64,000 nucleotides of DNA from Portulaca oleracea. Its lineage: Eukaryota; Streptophyta; Magnoliopsida; Caryophyllales; Portulacaceae. Both the position numbers and the translations under genes were made by a program. Numbering within the stretch: the stretch's first letter is position 1; every line of letters starts with the position of its first letter. The stretch lies in contig CM055870.1 in assembly GCA_029582165.1 (NCBI GenBank), positions 45,030,513 to 45,094,512 on the forward strand, in the 5' to 3' direction. The notes under the pieces are model-generated. The model had not been told where the DNA came from. It saw only the letters and a program-made list of their open reading frames with translations, and did no database searches. Positions 46,097 to 56,362 of this stretch are shown here, piece by piece.

Positions 46097-46960
46097 ACAT
46101 CACGAATAACCTACCAAAACATTATTTCATATAAAAAAAAAGATCACCATTATTCTGTCAACTCAAACAAAGATGGGACATCATGATTCATTTTAATGGA
46201 CATCATGCTCACCTAAAATGCACTTTACCCTTAACCAAATTGGGTATGATGTGTACATTATTTCACACAAAATATAAGAAGACATCTTCATGTCAAGATG
46301 GACAATATGTATGACCCAAATGGATGTACATTTTGTTGTGTATTAAAGAACGACACCATATTCAACATGATCTTTGTTCAACCACTAAATGTATATTTAC
46401 ATAAACTCATATGGACATTCAAATATGACATGATACACACCATCCAATGAAGATGGGCATCATGATCAAATAGAATGCATATGTAACGCCCCGGAAATTC
46501 AATTATAGAAAAGTCAAAGTCAAACTAACGTTAACAGACAAAACTTAGCGGAAGACTTTCAAATTCAGTTTAAGGCCACCACGTATCTCGAAGGAACACA
46601 AGGCGAGAAAGGAAAACATAACTGTCTGCTAACGGTAACTACTAACAACTCAAAACCAACTTTAAGACATCATAACGAAAACAAATAAAAAGATTTAAGG
46701 ACTTCTAGACTCGTCGTCCTCACTTCTAATTCCCGTCCCCAGCATTTAGATCTTCACCTGAAAACAAAACATTTAAAAAAATGAGTGGGAAATCTCAATA
46801 ATGTCTACCCCTAACGTTTAAAACAGTTTAAGTTCATTTCAATTCATTTTGGGGAGAGGGATCAAATCAAACGTTTTGCAAACCTTTAAACCCATACTGT
46901 TTCCTCAACCCATCCAATCCATATTTTAATTTGCGGGCGGGATACCAAATCCCTTAAAGT

Positions 46961-47133
46961 AACATCGCCTACCAAAGGCATCAAGAACGTCGCCTACCAA
47001 AGACATAAATAACATTGCCTACCAAAGGCATAAAAACATCGCCTACCAAAGGCATCAAGAACATCGCCTACCAAAGGCATCAATGATATCGCCTACCAAA
47101 GGCATCAAGAACATCGCCTACCAAAGGCATCAA
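46961..47133. repeat. tandem repeat, 25-27 bp, seven units
   Basis: AACATCGCCTACCAAAGGCAT repeats seven times with small changes, within U5-side DNA of the solo LTR. Confidence 0.9.
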
Positions 47134-49326
47134 ATACTATCCTATATCAGGGAAGGAAGCCCTGATCTCCTGGTCCATAACCCTGCAGGTTGTTACACCT
47201 GCACAACAGGTTATCCCCCGAAACCCGCTTAACGTTTCCACTTGAATTATTTATACAATATTCAAACTCAACTCACGACTCTCAAGTCAAACCATCCCAA
47301 GTTATCAAAACCATTAAAAAAACTTCGAATAAAAGACCATCCAATTTCTCAACTCAAGTAAACCAAAATCACAATCGAATCAAAACGATTATCAAAACAG
47401 ATGGTCGTATTTCCACAAAAGTCCCCTTTCGGGATGCAATTCTCAAAAATAGATTATAAAACATCAAAACACATTTAAAGAGCATCCCGGTGGGGATTAG
47501 AGCGTAGACAATTACCTGATATACTTCACAGCACAGCAAAAGAAGAACACACTTGAGCTCACTAACGTCTCGCACTAACTCGAGCCTAGAATAAAAGTAA
47601 TTATCTAATCAAAACGCGTTCTAAAGAAGTTAGTATTAACTATTAACTACCTAACCCATCCCCTAGGAACACTTAGGTTCCTATCATTTATGAAATTACA
47701 CTTAACACCTCCAATAAAACACATAACAAGATCACACATTAATTTCACTCAACAATTCTTTATAAATAAAAGTAAACAGAGGACAGATTATAACGTTCAC
47801 ATAAAATGGGTCACAACTCGACTTCCCGACATCTTACGGGTCTGGTTCTGGACTTTTCGGAAACCTCAGGATGTCTACTAAAACTTCTATGTTGATGGTT
47901 AAGCCCAACTCAGTCCTGAAGGACTCTAAAAATACCCATCTTCCCAATTGGTCCAGATCTGACAGGTTCCGGTAAAAAGACTATAACTCGGGTTATACAA
48001 ATCAAACGTTCGATCCGCAAAATTCCTATGGTTCCTAACATCTAAGGGAACCTCCAGTCCAAAGGGTTTGGTCAAAAGACGACTACCCTAACCGTGGCAA
48101 CCCGATCTTTAGACACTAACAAAACTGTCCCGCTACCGGTTCTTAATAATTTAGTTATTTCGGTTCTAACTTTTACTAATCGGTCTTGGGGTTCTAATTT
48201 GGGCTTAAAACAGTAACTAGAGTCCAAGGTAGTTAGCCTAATCTAACTAAATCCAACATCACCACTTTTTAACCTTAAACCAAATTTATAAAACATGGAA
48301 ATCCACTTTACTATTGTCACTAACCCTAAAGTCATGCATGAAATAATTATAACATTATCTTAACAAGAATTCTACATTATTCTAATTCAAGGTTCCAAGA
48401 ATTAACAAGGATGATTATAACATGTGGGTCTCTTTAATCAAGATTCAAGAAAGACTAAGAGAACATATGAATAAAAATAAAGTGCATAAAATATTTAAAC
48501 TACTAATCTCTTTTACAAGATTTAAATCAAGCATCATGAATTAATAAACGAGAATCGAATCCTTAGTAAAACAACCAACCTAAATTATTTAATCAAGATT
48601 AAACATGAATTAAACATGAATGAACCCTAAGAAAAATAAAAGATCATATAATATTTAACTTAATGAAACAAGAAACCTAATTAATTTTCAAGAATCAAGA
48701 TTTAGCAAGAAACGTGAATTACTAACAAAAAAGAACTTTTAATAATTAAACAAATCTAATTCACTTAACAACTTAATCATGGATAACTTTTTAAAAGAGA
48801 TCAATATGTAAATTTCTTAACTACTATTCAAGAATTCAAGAATTACTAAGCAAGAATTATACTTTTATTAAGTCAACCTAATTTATTTAGCAACTTAAAC
48901 AAGATTTTCTTTTAAGAAACAATAAAGAACATAACGATTTAATAACTAAACATTCAAGAATTAACCTAGGTAATAAATTTTCAAATTCGTACATACAATA
49001 ACATTGTGGTCTAAACGATTCATGTAAAGAATATAAAGAATATTAAAGAATCACTTTCAACCCTAATAATCAACTATTACAACCTAAATCTAATTACAAT
49101 TTTATAACATATAATTACACATATCAAGTAAACAAATTACACATAACAAATAATTTACACATAATTACAACCAAGAAAATAATTACAAATAATTTCCCCT
49201 AATTACAAAAAAATTACAGAATTTATAAACAATAATAATTACAAATATATATAATCAGATTTTTAATATTAAAACAAGAAAAAAAAATAAAAGAAAAAGA
49301 AAAGGAGCAAGAATCAGTTAGACAAA

Positions 49327-49361
49327 TTAGGTTAGGGTTAGGGTTAGGGTTAGGGTTAGGG
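49327..49361. repeat. telomere-like (TTAGGG)5
   Basis: Five perfect TTAGGG units after one TTAGG. This is the 6-bp form, not the usual plant TTTAGGG. It belongs to the LTR leader, not to a chromosome end. Confidence 0.9.
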
Positions 49362-50700
49362 TTTTATGCAGGGTGTTTCTCGGTGGTTCTGGGCGGCGGT
49401 CGGCAGGGGGTGGTGCGACAGTCGAGGCGGCGACGAGGGGCGGCGTCGGAAGATGGTTGTCGGACGGTCAGGGGCAGCGACGAGGGGGTGTTCGACGTCG
49501 ATTTCTCGAGCAGCCGCGTTTTCCTCGTCGCATTGCTTCCGACGGCCCGGCGACGTCAGCAGTCGTCAGCGATGCGGTGTCCCAGAGGCGGCGAAGACCG
49601 ACGCAGGCAGTGGCGATGCGGCGGGAGTGAAGGTGGTGGTGGCGCGGCTGGGCGGTTGAACAGAGGGAGGGAGAAAGAGAAAGGAAGAGAAAGAGAAAAG
49701 GAGAGAGGGGAAGGGTGGTTGCGGTGGTCTGGGTGGTTCGCGGTGGTTGCCGGAGGTTGCGGGTGGTGGCCGGCGGCTGCGACGGCGCGGCTGGGTGGAC
49801 GGCAGAGAGAGAGAAGGGAGAGCTAGGGTTTGAGGTTTGATAGAGATTAGGGTTTGAGAGGAGGGTTTAGGGGTTTTATATTAAACACATTTAGGCCCAA
49901 ATTAACCCAATCTAATCCAAACCCAACCCATTTAAAACAATTAAAACTGATTTTTCTATAACCCAATAATTCTAATAATAGTAATAATAATATTAATTTT
50001 AATAATCATATAATCACATAACAATTAATATTCATGTAATTAATCACATAATAATATTAACCAGCGGAAATTACTATTCTACCCTTGTTAGCCCCTCAAC
50101 GGTCCTACGAGCTCAAGCGTTAGCATAAATAAACACATTACGAACAACAGTAAATAACGAAGTCAAACCTATTCTATTAACGACGTCACGGTCAACATCG
50201 TTGGATTTTTCGGGGTTTTACAGCATATCACATTCAACCCTAACCTCCATACCATGTCTACATTGTTCAAGAAATTTTCACGTGAAACCAACAAGACATC
50301 AACCGAAAATAAAGATTAACAGTTACGTGTCAAAAAATCATTGTTGCACACAAAACATAAGAATACATCTTCATGTATACATCGACAATAGGTATAATCC
50401 AAATGTACATTTGTTGTGTATTCAAAGAATGACTCCCTATTCAACATGATCATTGTTCAAACACAAAATGTACACTTACATAAACTCAAACGGACATGCA
50501 ACTTTAACATGATACACACTATTCAACCAAAAGATGGACATCATGATTCCTTTAAATGGACATCATGACCGAACAAAATGTACATCATATTCAACCCTAA
50601 CCTCCATGCCATGTCTACAATGTTCCGAACTTCTTTACGCGAAACCAACAATACATCACCCCAAATCAAGATTAGTAGTTACATATCAAAAGGACATCAA

Positions 50701-51164
50701 CGTTTATGATGTATTTTTTCAAAATTTCCATGATGAAGAACATCACGAGGAACCCCTTTCCCGTCGATCCCAACTCCCCTTTTCCGATCCCGTTGATATT
50801 CATCGTGTTCCGACGAAACACACATTTATTAAAGAAATCATTCTAAAGGTATGTTTCATTATTTTCAGGGTTACTACAACTTATAAACAATTTAAAAATA
50901 TTTATTTCTTTATATTTATTTCATAAATATTAAACCATGTATAAAATGTGTATTTTCTACTATGATTGATAAAATTAGGCTATTATTATATTTTTTGACC
51001 TAGCTAATAAGTATTATATCATTATAATTGATAAATATATATAATTATTAAAGAAACTATTAATAAAAGTTACAAAAATGTGAAATATGAACAATTTAAG
51101 ATGATTAAGAATATCTTGAGTCAAGATGGTTATCATGGTCCGTTCATATAATATATTGTTGAAC
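50701..51164. other. unassigned DNA
   Basis: A short frame at 50700-50850 (with RRSQLPFSDPVDIHRVP) precedes a donor-like GTATG at 50848; I do not recognise it. The rest is AT-rich. Confidence 0.35.
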
Positions 51165-51167
51165 TAA

Positions 51168-51412
51168 GGCCCTGTTCTGTTCTGCGGTTGGCAGACTGCG
51201 GTGCCACAGTCTGCCGCAATTTGCCACAACCCGCCACATTTTACCGCAAATCATTACTTTTCTCTCTCCTCATTTTTCTCCTCTACTTTTTACATCTTCT
51301 CTCCTCACCTACTCCACACACCAATAACCCACCACAATTCCACCATACCCGCCACAATTCCACCACACCTCACCACACCATTTCGTAAAATACCGCATAA
51401 AAGAACAAGGCC
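51168..51412. mobile_element. Tourist-like MITE, TAA duplication
   Basis: GGCCCTGTTCTGTTCTGCGG and CCGCATAAAAGAACAAGGCC are inverted ends, with TAA at 51165-51167 and 51413-51415. It closely matches the copy at 16814. Confidence 0.85.
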
Positions 51413-51604
51413 TAACTCCGTATCACCTATCTGACTCCATATCTCAGCAGTTGGCAATTGATATCCGTTTTTTGACACCCAGTCGATTGCAGCATTTACT
51501 TCTCGATAAATATGAGAAATATTACTCCTTGTAAACTTCAAAAGTATACACCAATGATACTTTTCTTGAATCAAGATGGTTAATAACCATCTTGAGTTGT
51601 CCAT
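51413..51604 (-). pseudogene. LINE-type RNase H (RVT_3) remnant
   Basis: A minus-strand frame contains KFTRSNISHIYREVNAAIDW and VSKNG, the conserved C-terminal block (HIYREANxxADxLAxxG) of the RNase H domain found in plant LINE-derived sequences. The Asp of AD is kept as AIDW. It is cut at 51413 by a Tourist MITE. Nothing further upstream in the LINE is recognised. Confidence 0.6.
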
Positions 51605-51691
51605 AATTCACAATATAATTTTTAATAAAATTTTCTCGAGTAACTATTATGTATTTATTAATTATAAAATTTTCTCGAGTTGTTCATTATA

Positions 51692-52570
51692 GAACTAATA
51701 ACATATACCTCCCCCAAACTTTTATAAAATAAGGTTCTTACCCTCTATGTTTGAGAAATCTTAATTACCCACCCTAACCTTTATTGTTTACATAAATATA
51801 TACTTTTTCCGTTTTATCAATAACCTGGACATATTTACCCCTATAATTTTATCTAATTTGACAAAAATATCCTCAAAAATTAAAATGAAATTAAAAGACA
51901 AAACTACTCTCCTCTTAACTAAATTTAATACATGCAGCACAAATAACTTAACAGTTAAAACCCTTTTCATTTGTATGGGATTACAGACAGAAGCAACACA
52001 CAAATGCAGAACAAAGAATAAGGGGGTTTGATTTAATCTGGCAGAAAAAAAAAACAAACAGAAGGGATTGGTGGGGTAGGGTTTGGGTTGGGGTTGAATT
52101 TGTTTTCTTTTGTTTTTATTATTTTTCATTCCCCATCTCTTCTTTAAATTAGTCATTTGTAATTAGTGTATACAAAATAGTGAAACACATTCTGGATTCA
52201 ATTCAAAAGTATGCAGAAGTGATTAAAGTTGAGAGGCTGCATAATGGTGATGGAGTTCTGGAAATGATTCTTCAGCTCCTCTGATCCCTATTTTAATTAA
52301 TCGAGTAGAACAAATGGGTTGGGGGGTGAGGGTGGGGTTAGGTATAATATTAGAATTGGGAAAGGTAATTTTTTTTTTGAAGGGTAAAATAGAACTTTCA
52401 TTATTTATATTGTCTAAGTAAATCTGAAAAAGTAGATAAAATTGATATCAATAATGGTTAAGTATTATATTTATTACATCTACTATTTGTTAGGTTGGGT
52501 AATTATAATTTTTCAAACATGGGAAGTAAAAACCTCATTTTACAAAATTTTGGGGAGGCATATGTTAATA
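51692..52570. mobile_element. Mutator-like MITE with about 95-bp inverted ends
   Basis: The left end (TAATAACATATACCTCCCCC...ACCCTCTATGTTTGAGAAAT...TTACCCACC) and the right end are long inverted copies; GTTCATTATA (10 bp) is duplicated at 51682-51691 and 52571-52580. Long inverted ends with a 9-10 bp duplication are the Mutator pattern. The 690-bp interior (51785-52475) has no transposase and could be captured host DNA; its 52185-52285 part has exon-like composition. Confidence 0.72.
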
Positions 52571-52580
52571 GTTCATTATA

Positions 52581-53628
52581 AAAGTATAACATTTATTAAC
52601 TAAGTAAACAAATATAAATGATAACATAATTTTATCAACCATAGTACAGATTGTCCATTTTATACATAGTTTTATATTTATAAAAAATATAAATAACTAA
52701 TTATTTTTATATATTTTATAATTGGTAGTAACCCTGAAAGTAATGAAATATACATTTATAACAATTTAAAGGAAAACCATTATTTGGCCAATTGTATTCT
52801 ATACTTCCTACTTTTTTTTATTTTTTATTTTTACATTCTAGTGGTCCCAAAAAAATTAAAATTATATTTTAGTGGTACCAAATCTAACTCCATAATTTTT
52901 TAATTTTTTTTAATTCCTGCCACGAAAAGGTTATGAAATGTAGTTACTAAATAAATTTTTTTTCTAATTATTTTTGAGAATTCTAGCAATTATTATGATT
53001 TTTTTTAAGGAATAAGAGTGGAAAATTCATAAAAATTAGAAAAAATTGAAACAATTTAAGACAAACATTGTACATTCACAAAAAATCAGGGGGAAGTGTT
53101 ATGTTTTGGAGCAAACGCAAGTCAAAATTCAACACTTCCCCAAAAATATCAAAAATGTATTTTAGTGGTACCACCAACAAGTATATGCCCTAAATAAATA
53201 CCCCTATACCTCTATATTTAAATATCGTGGATTTTGACTTGTATTTGCTTCAAAAACTAGGACAACACTTTTTCAAAATTTTTAGTGGATTTTTTTTTTT
53301 TTTTTGCATTTTAGACCCCAAATTATAGGGGTATTTATTTTTTGCACCTTTTGTTTTCATTGTTTATTTTTTGGACCCTAAAGTTTATGGATTTAATAAA
53401 AAAAGACCTTAAAGTTTGTAGGTTGAAAAAAAGGCTCGTGTACTGTTTTTCTTTTTCATCCCATGTTTGAATTTATCTCTCAATTAACGTCAAACTTCAG
53501 GGGTAAAGTTAAAGCTGATATTGGCATTTGTTGTTTTATTCAGGTCGGAACTAATTCGAACCTGAACTTTTATATGATTGGTTTTATTGGCATTTGTTGT
53601 TTTATTTGAAATAGCCTGTGTAAATGTA
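52581..53628. other. AT-rich intergenic DNA with one hairpin
   Basis: An inverted repeat pairs 53103-53132 (GTTTTGGAGCAAACGCAAGT...) with 53229-53258 (...ACTTGTATTTGCTTCAAAAAC). No gene recognised. Confidence 0.5.
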
Positions 53629-53636
53629 TTTGATTT

Positions 53637-54786
53637 AGAGTTGGCAAAAATTTGTCCGACCTGGATTACTCAAATTGTCTGACCCGAAAAAAAACCGGGT
53701 TTGGACAAAGATTTTTCGTTCGAATTTTGATATTGACCGAATTGACCGAATATTCGGACATAAAATTTCTCTCTTTTCTATTGTCTAAACCCGATTTTAG
53801 CTTCGTCCGAATTAGCCGACCCGGTCCGACCCGAAATAAAATCGGGTCCGGGCATAAATTTCTCGTCCAAATTTTGACATTGTCCGAATTTGTCCAACCC
53901 AATATACCGAACCTAGACCTGTCAATACGGGCGGGCGGGCGGGTTACGGGTTGGTCGTATATCGGGTTCGGGTAAATATGGGTTGGGTGTATTTCGGGTT
54001 CGGGTAAATACGGGTCGGGTGTTTTCCGGTTTCGAGCGGTTTGGGTCGGGTTTACGAGTCATGAGTCATGACCGCCCTTTCTCAGTCACTTACAACTAAT
54101 AAAATTGATTATAATTAGTCAAAACACCTGTGTAATGTACCATTCCATTCCAAGTTCGACCACCACGATATGTCATAGTTGTATAGACATATTAATATAC
54201 ACCTAAGGGACAAAATTTGGCAATCTTCAAGTCTATAAGTATTATGCGATTTACGTCAACAATCCACGAATAACAATATTTATGAAATATATAGGGTTTT
54301 GGGATGCTAATATACTGAACTTTTGGGTATTGGACAATAATGCACTGAATTTTGACCTTGGACAATAATACACTATTTTACTGAAATAGAGGAGAGAGAC
54401 AGGACTACAGGAGTTTGAGGGTTCACTGAAAGATTGAGTGACAGTGTTAGGGTTTTGTTTGGTCATTTGTTATTTGATTATTTCATTTGTATGTCTCTCT
54501 CTACGCATAGCTTTCTAAAGTCACTCAATATTTTACTTTTGGGCCTTAATTTTCATGAAATAGACCCATTTTTTTGCATAAGGCCAAAGTAGACAAAACA
54601 CTTAAAATTAAAGTGTTTGACCCAACCTGACCCGTTTTAAACCAGGTTCATTGGGTTGGGTCATTTTCAGGTCCCGTGTCGAAATTTCGTGTTCAAAACC
54701 CACTTTTGCAGGTCAGTTTGGGTCGGGTTTCCGAGTCGGGTCGAGAATTACCAGATCTACCTGGACCTGATTTTATGCTAGCGCTA
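53637..54786. mobile_element. hAT MITE (outer) with a second one nested
   Basis: TAGAGTTGGCAAAAAT and ATTTTATGCTAGCGCTA are the ends; ATTTGATT is duplicated exactly at 53629-53636 and 54787-54794. The 53914-54759 segment is a separate insertion. Confidence 0.85.
53914..54759. mobile_element. nested hAT-like element
   Basis: TAGACCTGTCAATAC and AATTACCAGATCTA are inverted ends; the flanks ACCGAACC and CCTGGACC are a poor 8-bp duplication. Both subterminal parts are rich in GGGTCGGGTT-type words. No transposase. Confidence 0.6.
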
Positions 54787-54794
54787 ATTTGATT

Positions 54795-55248
54795 GCCCTT
54801 TCCTTGGCACTATATATTAATTGGTAACATTGGTGTGTAATTTATTTATTTCTTTTAAGGAAAACAAGTTTAGAATAATTGTCATCTCTACTTAGTGCCT
54901 AGAATGTATTAGAACAGAAAATTTAATTACATTCATATTTAGATCATTATAGTCAAAATTGGCGTGTGTATAATGGAGTTATATTTTTCACAAAGAAATA
55001 TAAATGATTGGGATTCTTCTATCATTGACTATACATGTTTTTGACATAAAAAAACAAAGAGACCACTGCATCAAAAAAATATATATATATCTAATTCACA
55101 AGAAGAATAATTGTAATCTGATGTTGATGTAAAACAGTAAAAGTACATTTATCTTTGGTTTCACTGCATTTTCAACTTTAACAGGAAAAGAAAATTGCAA
55201 AACGATCTTTAAGAGTCTTCAAATTTAAATTAAGAAGTTAATAAGTAA
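54795..55248. other. AT-rich intergenic DNA
   Basis: Nothing recognised. Confidence 0.5.
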
Positions 55249-55253
55249 TGTCT

Positions 55254-56334
55254 TGGAGCGTGGCGCGATGGGAGAGATTGTAGACTTAGCTTGAGTTGTT
55301 GTTGTAGAAGAGATGAGAGAAATCCATAAGCAATAGAATAAGGGGAGAAAGATGAACATCTCAATCACCCATGCTTGAACTTCTCAACAATAGCCTTGAA
55401 CTTGAATAATAACAAGAATAATAACCAAAATCAACCAATATCAATAACCTTGAACACCAAAGGGATTGGATATGACCTTGGATAAAGGAGATTCCACTAC
55501 CAAAGCCTAACACCCCACCATGACCATCATAAAGGAAGAATCCACCAAATGATCAATAAATGAATGACTAGAAACACCACCATTAATCAATGGATAAAGT
55601 AATCTAGATTTTGAAAGAAAACTTAGGGAAACCCTAACCAATGCATAAGCATGTTCCTAATCATCAAAAACTCCTGGAAAAACGTGCTAACAAGCTATTT
55701 ATACTAAAACAGGAATTTAGGTTAAAAACAGAACAAAATTATGAAACAGAGCGTCCGTCACAGACGGATGGCTCGGGCGAGTCAGTCGTCTGTCCGCCTT
55801 GGACTGTCGCGGGGGCGACAAACTGGGCAGAAAGGGGGCTCGGGCGAGCCGTGCTTCTGGGCAGCTTTTCCCTGCCGGCTTCAAACACGCATAACTTCTT
55901 CATCCGAACTCCGTTTTAGGCTCGTAAGATATCTTTGGAAAGCTCTCAGTGTGTACTATAAGTTCCCAAAATTTAAGACTCATCGGAGTTGTATTGAAGG
56001 AGTTATGACCCAAAGCGTGAAAGCGCGTCCATTCCGACAAAAACCCACGCTGACCCGTTTGCGCTTATTCTTGCCGAAGGACTCCGAACCCTTTTAAAGG
56101 CCCGAAGTAGGTCCCGATGAGGACACGTAGCTCCACTCCCATGGTCTGGGGTCCCATTTGAAATGAATGTCACACCCGATGCCGATCAAACCAAGCCTCC
56201 AGGGTCCCGGGTCCACCTTAAAATGCACCCCACACTCGACCTTGAAGTGAGTTCGCTCGTGATTCTCAAAGGTAGTGTGGGAAGGTTTTGCAAACACATA
56301 ATTCGAAGTTTGGGTCATCGCCCGATACGCTCCA
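55254..56334 (-). repeat. 3' LTR of the gag-only element
   Basis: 1081 bp. On the minus strand a TATAAATAG TATA box lies at 55695-55703. Confidence 0.93.
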
Positions 56335-56347
56335 TACTCCCCTTCTT
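56335..56347 (-). promoter_or_regulatory. polypurine tract of the gag-only element
   Basis: Minus strand AAGAAGGGGAGTA abuts the 3' LTR. Confidence 0.75.
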
Positions 56348-56362
56348 GAAAAAGAGTTGCCC

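Larger units (their letters stand above)
46482..50222 (-). mobile_element. 3.7-kb solo LTR (gypsy type)
   Basis: It starts TGTAACGCCCCGGAAA and ends TTTTTCGGGGTTTTACA, with GCATA duplicated at 46477-46481 and 50223-50227. No second LTR, primer site, gag or pol exists inside, so this is one LTR left by LTR-LTR recombination. On the minus strand a TATA-like AATATAAAA (49874-49882) precedes a CT-rich leader, a CpG-rich 450-bp segment (49380-49830) and a CCCTAA array. Very long LTRs of this style are typical of Tekay/Del-like chromoviruses; the lineage is an inference. The plus-strand ORFs across 49366-49826 are frame shadows of the GC-rich segment. Confidence 0.82.
46140..50700. repeat. about 355-bp tandem repeat, split by a solo LTR
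   Basis: Unit one is 46140-46481 plus 50223-50335; unit two is about 50335-50700. They share AAGAATACATCTTCATGT, TTGTTGTGTATT, ACATGATACACAC, GACATCATGATC and the closing CATTCAACCCTAACCTCCAT. The solo LTR at 46482-50222 interrupts the first unit. Confidence 0.65.

Noticed and set aside
49327..49361. Chromosome end or interstitial telomere
   Set aside because: Only five TTAGGG units, wrong form for most plants, and placed inside a defined LTR.
49366..49826. Overlapping plus-strand ORFs of 85-147 codons in GC-rich DNA
   Set aside because: Three frames are open at once because of high GC; the DNA is the leader part of a minus-strand solo LTR, and the products are low-complexity Arg/Gly/Ala.
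46482..50222. Complete LTR retrotransposon
   Set aside because: No second LTR, primer site, polypurine tract or coding domain; ends and duplication are those of a single LTR.
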